Source: Gemmatimonadota bacterium | Lineage (GTDB): Bacteria > Gemmatimonadota > Gemmatimonadetes > Longimicrobiales > Gaopeijiaceae | Reading direction: 5' to 3' | Assembly (NCBI GenBank): GCA_003567615.1 | Contig: PWZC01000061.1 | Location: 1-5,083, forward strand | DNA: 5,083 bases | In this document: one piece after another, positions 1 through 5,083 of the stretch | Layout of the letters: each line of letters begins with the position of its first letter | Position numbering within the stretch: the first letter of the stretch is position 1 | Translations under genes and position numbers: made by a program | The notes under the pieces: generated by a model | Database searches by the model: none | The model's input: only the letters and a program-made list of their open reading frames with translations | Told to the model about the DNA's origin: nothing

Positions 1-418
1 CGGATCCGATCCTTCGCTTCCCCCGGCGAGCCTCGAGCCAACTGAACGCCAGTGCTCCCGTCAGGAGGAGGAAGTAGAAGGTCAGGAGGCGCCACCCCAT
101 GACGAGCCAACCCACCGCCGAGGGGGGCAGAAGGGGTCCGTAGACGAGGGCGAAGATGGCCTCCGCACCCCCCGCCGCACCGGGCGTCGGGACCAGAACC
201 ATAGTGGTGAAAACCACCCACTGGAGCAGCCAGAAGAGAATGGGATCGGCTGGAATCCCCAGGCTCCATACCAGGACGGTGATGGCTGAGTATCGGGAAA
301 GCCACTGCACCGTGGTGCATCCGAAGGAGAGTGCCACCGTCCCTCGAGGGGCGTTCCGAAGAAGTCGCCACGACCGTCGGAAGTCCCGGATCCAGTGACG
401 GAGTCGGACCCACCGTCG
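1..418 (-). pseudogene. C-terminal half of a YbhN/AglD-type flippase-like membrane protein (LPG_synthase_TM family), 5' truncated, runs off left edge
   Basis: Read on the minus strand with codons ending at 400, 397 and so on, this frame is open from just after a TGA at 479-481 to the window edge. It gives a hydrophobic protein with about three membrane segments. The recognisable core is FTTMVLVPTPGAAGGAEAIF (about 230-171). It matches the proline/glycine-rich P-x-PG-x-x-G-x-x-E signature of the YbhN/AglD/MprF-transmembrane family, which is linked to export or flipping of lipids and glycolipids. It is followed by a last membrane helix (VGWLVMGWRLLTFYFLLLTG) and a basic tail (EARRGKRR). Family members have about eight helices and 300-340 residues. 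Here the N-terminal half is absent, and no ATG exists in this frame between the upstream stop and the conserved core. The only in-frame GTG sits just before the first remaining helix. The preceding sequence belongs to a glycosyltransferase remnant in another frame. I infer a deletion-truncated gene. The family call is firm, the exact function is not. Confidence 0.72.
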
Positions 419-423
419 TCCCG

Positions 424-777
424 GCCATTCCCCTCCAGCGCCCTCAGGCGGGCACGGCGCCCCTGGTCCCGAAGCGCGTCATGGGGAAGGGCAGCCAGCC
501 GGCCCATGTGCGCCTGAACCCTTCCCCCCAGCGCCTCCCCGAGCCGCGACCCGAAGATCCGGCGGCCCCATGGCTCCACGTACGCACCGGCCAGGTCGGT
601 GTGGAGAAACACCGAAAGCCGTCCGCCGGTGCGAACCACCTGGTCCCTGGCGCCAGGGACCACCAGGAGGTGCCGGGCGTCGCCCCGATTCCCCAGGGCC
701 CGGGCCTTGGCCTCGATCCAGGCCTGGATGCCCCCGCCGGTAGGGCCCCCCACCTCCACCACGTCGGCGACCGTCAC
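424..777 (-). pseudogene. shrunken GT4-type glycosyltransferase remnant
   Basis: From a possible GTG start at 777 (minus strand) the frame reads MTVADVVEVGGPTGGGIQ and then AWIEAKARALGNRGDARHLL. It continues with VVPGARDQVVRTGG. This is the N-terminus typical of GT4-fold glycosyltransferases: a PTGGG nucleotide-sugar-fold loop followed by an x-Y/W-I/L-x-x-K-A helix and VVPG. It passes directly into LSVFLHTDLAGAYVEPWG (residues about 54-71), which resembles the mid-domain HxDxPxxYVxP stretch that in full proteins lies some 60 or more residues further on. It then passes into ALPHDALRDQGRRARLRALE, which resembles the C-terminal helix of such enzymes. Usual length is about 380-400 residues; here only about 118 codons remain, and the acceptor-site and UDP-binding C-terminal regions are missing. 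The frame does not stop but runs on into the flippase-like remnant, which is coded in a different frame. No good ribosome-binding site precedes the GTG. I infer a gene shortened by two in-frame deletions and probably non-functional. The alternative is a chimeric small protein. Confidence 0.55.
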
Positions 778-918
778 CTTCGGGACACGCCACCACCTCG
801 CAACGTCCTTGCCCCGGCCCAGCCCGCCGGGCTCAACGTCTGTCCGCCGCCCCCCCCTCGCCGCTCGCTCATGCCGCCCCCCCTTCCCCCACCCCCGCCC
901 CTCGGCCATCATCGGAGC
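778..918. other. divergent intergenic stretch, C-rich on plus strand
   Basis: This separates the minus-strand glycosyltransferase remnant from the plus-strand oxidoreductase. It holds strong cytosine runs on the plus strand (about 849-900). An in-frame ATG at 871 would add a proline-only leader to the oxidoreductase, which does not look like protein-coding sequence. I see no convincing -35/-10 pair, operator or terminator. Confidence 0.4.
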
Positions 919-2493
919 ATGACCCGAGACCTGGACCTCCGCGTAGACCCCCGCACCGCAGCGGAGCCCGCCGAACTCCGCCAGGCCGCCGCCCAGGCCC
1001 TGGGAGTGGAGCCGGCCGACCTCCGGGCGGTGGAAGTGCTCCGCCGCTCCATCGACGCCCGGGGCCGCCGGGTTCGGATCCAGCTCCGCCTCCGGGCGTG
1101 GGTGGGTGAAGACCCGCCGCCTCGTGAGATGTCGCTTCCCGCATACCCGTGGGTGGGCGACCAGCCCGAGGTGCTGGTGGTGGGAGCCGGCCCCGCCGGG
1201 CTCTTTGCGGCCCTTCGCCTGGTGGAGCAGGGGCTGCGCCCGGTGGTGCTGGAACGGGGGAAGGATGTGCGGGCGCGCATCGCCGACATCAAGGCCATCA
1301 ACACCCGCCACGAGGTGAACCCCGACTCGAACTACTGTTTCGGAGAGGGGGGCGCCGGCACCTACTCGGACGGGAAGCTCTACACCCGGGCCACCAAGCG
1401 GGGCGACGTGCGCCGCATCCTGGAGCTGTTGGTGGGCTTCGGCGCGCCCCGGGAGATCCTGGTGGAGGCCCATCCCCACATCGGGACCAACAAGCTCCCG
1501 GCGCTGATCCGGAGCCTCCGGGAGTGCCTGGTGGCCCACGGCGCCGAGGTCCGCTTCGGCACACGGGTCACGGATCTCCTGCTGGAGGTGGCTCCGGACG
1601 GCCGCCGCCTGGTGGGGGTCCGCACCGCCGCCGGTGAGACGCTCCGGGCCCCGGCCACCATCCTGGCCACCGGCCACTCGGCCCGGGACATCTTCCGACT
1701 TCTGGTGGCGAGGGGGGTCGAGATCGACCTCAAGCCCCTGGCCGTGGGGGTACGGGTGGAGCACCCCCAGGCCCTCATCGATCGGATCCAGTACTCGTGC
1801 GAAGAGCGGAGTCCCTACCTCCCGCCCTCCAGCTATACCCTCTCGCGTCAGGTCGACGGGAGGGGCGTCTACTCGTTCTGCATGTGCCCGGGCGGGGTCA
1901 TCTGCCCCTCGGCCACCGCCCCCGGCGAGGTGGTGACCAACGGCTGGTCGTCGTCGCGCCGGAACCGCCCCACCGCCAACTCGGGGATCGTGGTGGAGCT
2001 CTCGCCCGACGACTTCCTTCCCTTCGCCGAGCACGGTCCCCTGGCGGCCATGCATTACCAGCACGCCATCGAGGCCCGGGCCTGGGAAGCAGGCGGCAGG
2101 ACCCAGACCGCTCCGGCCCAGCGGCTGGTCGATTTCGTGGAAGGGAGGGTCTCCGCCGATCTGCCTTCTACCTCGTACCCGCCGGGCATCCGGTCGGTGG
2201 AGCTGGCCGAGGTGCTTCCGCCCGCGGTGCATCGGGCGCTTGTGGAGGGGTTCCGGGGCTTCGACCGGGCCATGCGGGGGTATCTCACGAACGAGGCCGT
2301 GGTCCACGCCCCCGAGACCCGCACCTCGTCGCCGGTGCGTATCCCCCGGGACCGGGAGACGCTGGAGCATGTGGGTGTCCGGGGGCTCTATCCGTGCGGC
2401 GAGGGGGCCGGGTACGCCGGCGGGATCGTGAGCGCCGCCATGGATGGCGAGCGGGTGGCGGACGGAGTGGTGCGAGGAGTGGGGGCGGGCTGA
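919..2493 (+). CDS. FAD-dependent oxidoreductase, COG2509 family (NAD(P)/FAD-dependent, function unknown)
   Basis: Encodes 524 residues and looks intact. Residues 1-65 form the small N-terminal domain typical of COG2509 proteins, including the RRSIDARG stretch (42-49). The Rossmann FAD site is VLVVGAGPAGL (GxGxxG at 89-94), with the ribose-binding acid in VVLERG (E112). The family hallmark FGEGGAGTYSDGKLY is at 141-155. Further family motifs are PHIGTNKL, FCMCPGG (320-326), NEAVVHAPETRTSSP (about 458-472) and the FAD-closing GEGAGYAGGIVSAAMDG (494-510). Length and motif order fit full-length members, which are cytoplasmic flavoproteins of undetermined substrate. The Cys pair C321/C323 is conserved in the family. 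I chose ATG 919 because the conserved domain starts right after it; the in-frame ATG at 871 adds only a poly-proline stretch. GGAG lies just one base before ATG 919, too close for a normal Shine-Dalgarno site, so translation may be leaderless or weakly initiated. It is divergent from the left remnants and co-directional with the downstream lipoprotein remnant. Confidence 0.95.
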   Translation: MTRDLDLRVDPRTAAEPAELRQAAAQALGVEPADLRAVEVLRRSIDARGRRVRIQLRLRAWVGEDPPPREMSLPAYPWVGDQPEVLVVGAGPAGLFAALRLVEQGLRPVVLERGKDVRARIADIKAINTRHEVNPDSNYCFGEGGAGTYSDGKLYTRATKRGDVRRILELLVGFGAPREILVEAHPHIGTNKLPALIRSLRECLVAHGAEVRFGTRVTDLLLEVAPDGRRLVGVRTAAGETLRAPATILATGHSARDIFRLLVARGVEIDLKPLAVGVRVEHPQALIDRIQYSCEERSPYLPPSSYTLSRQVDGRGVYSFCMCPGGVICPSATAPGEVVTNGWSSSRRNRPTANSGIVVELSPDDFLPFAEHGPLAAMHYQHAIEARAWEAGGRTQTAPAQRLVDFVEGRVSADLPSTSYPPGIRSVELAEVLPPAVHRALVEGFRGFDRAMRGYLTNEAVVHAPETRTSSPVRIPRDRETLEHVGVRGLYPCGEGAGYAGGIVSAAMDGERVADGVVRGVGAG

Positions 2494-2523
2494 TCCCGGC
2501 GGGCCAAATTCGGCGCGTTCAAC

Positions 2524-2533
2524 GGAGAAGAGG
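2524..2533 (+). promoter_or_regulatory. ribosome-binding site of the lipoprotein gene
   Basis: The purine run GGAGAAGAGG ends 7 nt before the GTG at 2541. It supports GTG 2541, rather than the internal ATG at 2583, as the original start. The GTG start leaves basic residues ahead of the hydrophobic signal segment. Confidence 0.6.
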
Positions 2534-2540
2534 TTCGTGT

Positions 2541-3725
2541 GTGTCCCGATGCCACGGCGCCCCCCTGCGGGTCCTCGCCAGGATGCTGGGGGTGCTGGTC
2601 CTGCCCCTCCTCGCCTGTTCCGGTGATGAGAGCGGGAGTCCGTCGCCGACGGGTCCCGACGAGCCCCTGACCCCCAGCTCCGTGGTCGCCAACGCCGGGG
2701 ACGGGCAGGAGGCCGCGGCGGCCGTGGCTCCGGTACCCGGACGGGCACGGGCTGGAGATCGGCACCATGAAAGCCCTGTCGACCGTTCTGGACGGACCGC
2801 GTCCCCTGACCGCGATGGTTCGGACCATGGACACGCCGGGCGCCTGCGCCGAGGCGCGGGACGCCCTTCCCCTCTCCTTCTTCCTCTCTCCCTTGGAAGA
2901 AGTCAGTCTCCTGCTCCGGGTCCTCAACTCCCTGCCCATCATCCTCCGGTCCAGGGAGGTGCTCCTCCGGCTTGCTCGTGCGCTGGCGCGGAAGTCGACA
3001 GCGATGACACTCGCGTCTCCTTCCAGGTCCACGTGCCGCAGCCGCCCGAAGAGGGGTTCCGAGTGCACTGGGACTGGGGCGACGGCAACGAGACCGACAA
3101 CCTGGGCCTCACGAATGCCCAGCACGAATACTGAGACCACAGGGAGCTACACGGTGGTGGCCTCCCTCCGCACCGCCGATGGCCAGATGTTGTTGGCCAC
3201 GGACACGGTGCAGGTGACGCCGAGGGTTGGCGCCTGGGTGGGGGAAGCAACCCTCTCCATGGTGCTCGTGGCGGGAGAGTTCCGGATCCACACCACTGGT
3301 CTGAGGCTGGACCCGGGGCCTGAGATCCCAGGCGGAGGGCGCCGCTGGCTCGTTACGGAGGGCGAAACGACGCACTCATTTCATCCTTCGGGGCTCCACG
3401 CCTGCGATCTCAGTGCTTCGGGCGGGGCGCGGTCCGTGGGGACGGGATGGCTCGAGGTCCTGGGCACCCAGGTGCTGGCATATCGCGCCTCCGGAAGCAT
3501 GGACCCGTGGAGGGTGACGCTGACCTCGGACTGCGGCAGCAAGGGTGTCTTCCAGAACGAACTCACCTTCGAGCAGTGGATGAGCACCGCGCGCGATCAG
3601 AACGGGAACCTGGTGTGGACCACCTCGTGGATGTGGATCTCCTGGAGGGGACTCACGTCTATCAGACGAATCCTTCCGCTCGGGAGGGATGGGAGTACAC
3701 ATGGCGGTTCGAGCGGGAGCGCTAG
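2541..3725 (+). pseudogene. frameshifted secreted lipoprotein with PKD-like domain
   Basis: GTG 2541 opens a lipoprotein signal peptide with Arg residues, hydrophobic LGVLVLPLL and lipobox LLAC (Cys26), then a Ser/Pro/Gly-rich linker. Downstream, coding character changes frame about four times. (1) Near 2700-2760 it moves to the frame reading YPDGHGLEIGTM, then LTAMVRTMDTPGACAEARDA and FFLSPLEEVSLLLRVLNSLP, a helical stretch I do not recognise. (2) Near 2960-2995 it moves back to DDTRVSFQVHVPQPPEEGFR followed by VHWDWGDG, the PKD signature. (3) At 3132 an extra T turns HEY-ETTGSYTVVAS into HEY-stop (TGA 3132-3134). (4) Near 3630 the frame changes from VWTTSW to DVDLLEGTHVYQTNPSAREG and then WEYTWRFERER, ending at TAG 3723-3725. 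Repaired, the product would be about 390 residues: lipid anchor, helical part, PKD-like Ig fold and a beta-rich C-terminus with Cys in HACDL and TSDCGS. As it stands, translation from GTG 2541 stops at 3134 (197 residues). The neighbouring genes keep their frames, so decay is likelier than poor sequence quality. The original function is unknown; it was probably an outer-membrane or periplasmic adhesion or binding lipoprotein. Confidence 0.7.
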
Positions 3726-3764
3726 GGGTCGGTGGCGGCAGCCGAGGAGGGCGGCGTGGGCCCT

Positions 3765-4883
3765 TCATCCGGTTCGGCGGCCGGGTGTCCGCTGCGCCAG
3801 TACCTGGGCCAGTTCAGCCACCACCTCAAACGGTGCCTCCCGGATCCGCGTCGCCGTGAACCGGACCACGAGGATGCCCCGGGTGGCGAGTTCCGAGTCC
3901 CTGGCCCGATCGCTCTCGAAGTGGCTTCTGCCTCGGTGGAAGCGGTACCCGTCCACTTCCACGGCGACGCGCCGGCTGCGCCAGAAGAGATCCACTTCGA
4001 AGCGGTCGACCCGGGCGTTGGTTTCCGGCGCTGAGAGGCCGGCGCTCCGGATCAGGTCGAGGAGCTCCGACTCCGCCCCGGAGCGGGTGAAGGCGGGACC
4101 CCCCTCCAGATCCAGGATCTGCCGGAGGAGCTTCATCCCGGCCCGGTGTGACCGGGCCCTGCACCGGGCTCGCAGCCGATCCAGCGTCACCTGCCCCTCC
4201 CGTTGGGCCGTAGCTACGACCAGCTCAAGGTCGCGCCGAGTTACGGCGCGTCCATTTGTTGCACCCGAGTCCGGCCTTGCACCCGAGTCCACCCCGCTGG
4301 CCACCGCCGCCAGCTCCAGGATCGCCCGCTCCGGTGAAGTCACGGGTATCCCAAACCGAACAGCCCGGTCATGGCGAGGGAGGGACCGGGTGTAGCGAAT
4401 ACGGAAGCCACCTTCTGCCGGCTGTCGCACCCCTTTACGGGTGACCAGGACATCGACCTCAGCTCGCGCGGCCCGTTTCGGCAGGAGCCCCCAGAGGTAC
4501 ACCGCCGACCGGTGGCTGAGACACGCGTCCCTCCCGGCCCACAGCACCGCCGCCATTTCCCTGCCCCAGGGAGCCGCCACAGGCCCCACCTGATAGACGC
4601 CCCGATGGAGGCGGGTCAGATGCCCGAGCCGTATGCGCCGCGTGACCATACGCTTGGAGACGCCGGCCTCTCTCAGTTGCCGTGCGGTCACGATTCCGTG
4701 CTGGCGGGACGCCAGCTCCGCTATCCGGTGGTCGGGCTCGGTTCGTGTTGCGCGCCCGGCCGGGGTCGCGTGCCCGGGCGGGGTCGCGTGCTCGGGCGGA
4801 GTCGCGTGCTCGGGCGGAGTCGCGTGCTCGGGCTCATGCCGTTTGGCTCTCCTTGGCGTGCTTCTGGACTTGTTCACGGTCAT
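3765..4883 (-). CDS. AbiEi-antitoxin-like winged-helix protein with C-terminal DUF559 (PD-(D/E)XK-type) domain
   Basis: Encodes 372 residues. Residues 1-50 are a basic, low-complexity leader holding HATPPE-type hexapeptide repeats (17-42). Residues 51-100 (HRIAELASRQHGIVTARQLR through HRGVYQVG) match the N-terminal winged-helix of AbiEi-family type IV antitoxins. The middle has the family's LSHRSAVYLWGLLP and IPVTSPERAILELA motifs. Residues about 268-365 are DUF559, a small endonuclease-like fold related to the Vsr/restriction-enzyme group: SGAESELLDLIRSAGL (Glu271/Glu273), FEVDLFW (Asp298), VAVEVDGYRFH (Glu309-Val-Asp311), FESDRARDSELATRGILVVRF. The putative metal-binding D...ExD residues are all present. 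The start at ATG 4883 is supported by GGGAG 7 nt upstream, though homologues as I know them begin near residue 50. Such proteins are common as single genes in actinobacteria and Gemmatimonadota. No AbiEii nucleotidyltransferase toxin lies on either side within the window. It is convergent with the lipoprotein remnant, 39 bp apart. Function is unproven; DNA binding or cleavage is inferred from the folds. Confidence 0.92.
   Translation of the reverse strand: MTVNKSRSTPRRAKRHEPEHATPPEHATPPEHATPPGHATPAGRATRTEPDHRIAELASRQHGIVTARQLREAGVSKRMVTRRIRLGHLTRLHRGVYQVGPVAAPWGREMAAVLWAGRDACLSHRSAVYLWGLLPKRAARAEVDVLVTRKGVRQPAEGGFRIRYTRSLPRHDRAVRFGIPVTSPERAILELAAVASGVDSGARPDSGATNGRAVTRRDLELVVATAQREGQVTLDRLRARCRARSHRAGMKLLRQILDLEGGPAFTRSGAESELLDLIRSAGLSAPETNARVDRFEVDLFWRSRRVAVEVDGYRFHRGRSHFESDRARDSELATRGILVVRFTATRIREAPFEVVAELAQVLAQRTPGRRTG
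4259..4294. repeat. 18-bp tandem duplication in the AbiEi/DUF559 interdomain linker
   Basis: Two adjacent 18-bp units, ttgcacccgagtccggcc (4259-4276) and ttgcacccgagtccaccc (4277-4294), agree at 16 of 18 positions. On the minus strand they encode the repeated peptide (V/P)DSGA in GVDSGARPDSGATNG (residues about 197-211), between the middle region and the DUF559 domain. The reading frame is kept. Confidence 0.85.
4747..4836. repeat. tandem array of five 18-bp units inside the AbiEi/DUF559 gene
   Basis: Units of exactly 18 bp start at 4747, 4765, 4783, 4801 and 4819. The plus-strand consensus is gtcgcgtgctcgggcgga. The units at 4783 and 4801 are identical, the one at 4765 differs by C-for-T and a final G, the last differs only at its 3' end, and the 4747 unit is the most diverged. 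Because the unit is a multiple of three, copy-number changes keep the frame. On the minus strand they encode (E/G)-H-A-T-P-(P/A) hexapeptides, residues about 17-46. Confidence 0.92.
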
Positions 4884-4890
4884 CCATGGA

Positions 4891-4895
4891 CTCCC
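4891..4895 (-). promoter_or_regulatory. Shine-Dalgarno site of the AbiEi/DUF559 gene
   Basis: On the minus strand GGGAG is followed by the 7-nt spacer TCCATGG and then ATG (4883). The overlapping ATG inside the spacer (4887-4885) is out of frame. The site decides for the long form of the protein that includes the hexapeptide repeats. Confidence 0.6.
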
Positions 4896-5001
4896 GGAAG
4901 TCGTGAGGGGGTGTGGCCTGGCGGTTGGTAGGCGGTGGTTGGCGCGTGATCGGGGATTCAGTGCTGAGAGCCCGGGGTCCGCCTGAGACCCGGCACTTGA
5001 G

Positions 5002-5083
5002 GGTTACCTTTGCTGAACAGAGGTCCGTCGCGAGGCGTGCGTTCAGCGTTGGGGACCGTAGCGGTTACCTTTGCTGAACGGAG
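5002..5083. repeat. 21-bp direct repeat, two copies 61 bp apart, cut by the window edge
   Basis: Copies at 5002-5022 and 5063-5083 share the core ggttacctttgctgaac followed by (a/g)gag, matching at 20 of 21 positions. The second copy ends exactly at the window end, so the repeat and the array may continue. The 40-bp interval is unrelated sequence except for an inverted heptamer. The unit lies 120-200 bp upstream of the AbiEi/DUF559 start. Confidence 0.85.
5012..5080. repeat. GCTGAAC heptamer in three alternating orientations (inverted repeats)
   Basis: GCTGAAC occurs at 5012-5018 and 5073-5079, and its reverse complement GTTCAGC at 5041-5047. The right-hand pair extends to 8 bp (5040-5047 with 5073-5080). 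Start-to-start spacings are 29 and 32 bp, near three DNA turns. The loops of 22-25 nt are too long for a typical terminator and there is no T-run, so binding sites or an element end are more likely than a terminator. Confidence 0.6.

Larger units (their letters stand above)
4884..5083. other. gene-free region upstream of the AbiEi/DUF559 gene
   Basis: I see no coding sequence that can be supported in these 200 bases. They should hold the promoter of the minus-strand AbiEi/DUF559 gene, but no clear -35/-10 pair stands out. The outer 82 bases contain the direct and inverted repeats listed separately, and they are less G+C-extreme than the genes. Confidence 0.5.

Noticed and set aside
871..918. 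Upstream ATG extending the FAD oxidoreductase
   Set aside because: The extension is a run of prolines from a C-rich stretch, has no Shine-Dalgarno site and is not expected from the family's N-terminus.
82..2748. 888-codon open frame on the minus strand
   Set aside because: Most of it lies antisense to the clearly conserved FAD oxidoreductase and has the Arg/Gly/Pro/His-rich composition of a shadow frame in high-GC DNA. Only its 424-777 part resembles a real protein family and is reported separately.
1797..3134. 445-codon plus-strand frame overlapping the oxidoreductase
   Set aside because: Its first half is a shadow of the FAD gene. Only the portion from GTG 2541 onward, with signal peptide, lipobox and PKD part, is real and is described in the lipoprotein remnant.
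3726..3764. Terminator between the convergent genes
   Set aside because: The 39-bp gap is G-rich but shows no stable stem followed by a T-run on either strand.
2767..4395. 542-codon plus-strand frame
   Set aside because: It combines real segments of the broken lipoprotein (about 2767-2990 and 3133-3630) with a long shadow antisense to the AbiEi/DUF559 gene. It is not one protein.
4371..4931. Plus-strand 186-codon frame across the repeat array
   Set aside because: It is the antisense reading of the AbiEi/DUF559 N-terminus. Its Gly/Arg/Val repeats only mirror the HATPPE repeats, and it has no domain or ribosome-binding support.
5002..5083. CRISPR array
   Set aside because: Only two 21-bp copies are visible with a 40-bp interval, no third unit and no cas gene. 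The repeat is short for CRISPR, though truncation by the window edge keeps the question open.

Overview
The window is very G+C-rich bacterial chromosomal DNA. A lipoprotein signal peptide (LLAC lipobox), high-GC codon choice and the gene families present suggest a Gram-negative, Gemmatimonadota-like soil or aquatic bacterium. That assignment is inference only, since there is no rRNA or marker gene here. Two genes look intact and well conserved. They lie among three broken or shrunken genes, so the segment looks like an accessory or eroding region and not a tight operon.

Left part (minus strand, 1-777): two adjacent remnants of what looks like an envelope glycolipid or lipid locus. The one transcribed first is a GT4-type glycosyltransferase reduced to about 118 codons, apparently by in-frame deletions. 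It runs directly into the C-terminal half of a YbhN/AglD flippase-like membrane protein (LPG_synthase_TM family), which is in another frame, has no usable start and continues off the left edge.

Centre (plus strand, 919-2493): an intact 524-residue FAD-dependent oxidoreductase of the COG2509 family. It is followed 47 bp downstream by a lipoprotein gene (2541-3725) with a good Shine-Dalgarno sequence, a clear lipobox and a PKD-like domain. That gene needs about four frame changes to be read through, so it is called a pseudogene. The clearest change is one extra T that creates a TGA inside the PKD signature.

Right part (minus strand, 3765-4883): an intact protein with an AbiEi-antitoxin-like winged-helix N-terminus and a DUF559 (PD-(D/E)XK nuclease-fold) C-terminus, convergent with the lipoprotein remnant. 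Its N-terminus carries a tandem array of 18-bp units encoding HATPPE-type hexapeptides. A second, independent 18-bp duplication lies in its interdomain linker. Upstream of it is about 200 bp without a gene. At the window edge this holds a 21-bp direct repeat (two copies, 61 bp apart) with an inverted GCTGAAC heptamer between the copies. It could be an operator array, a mobile-element end or the start of a longer repeat array cut by the window.

No tRNA, rRNA, complete CRISPR array, insertion sequence or convincing rho-independent terminator was seen.
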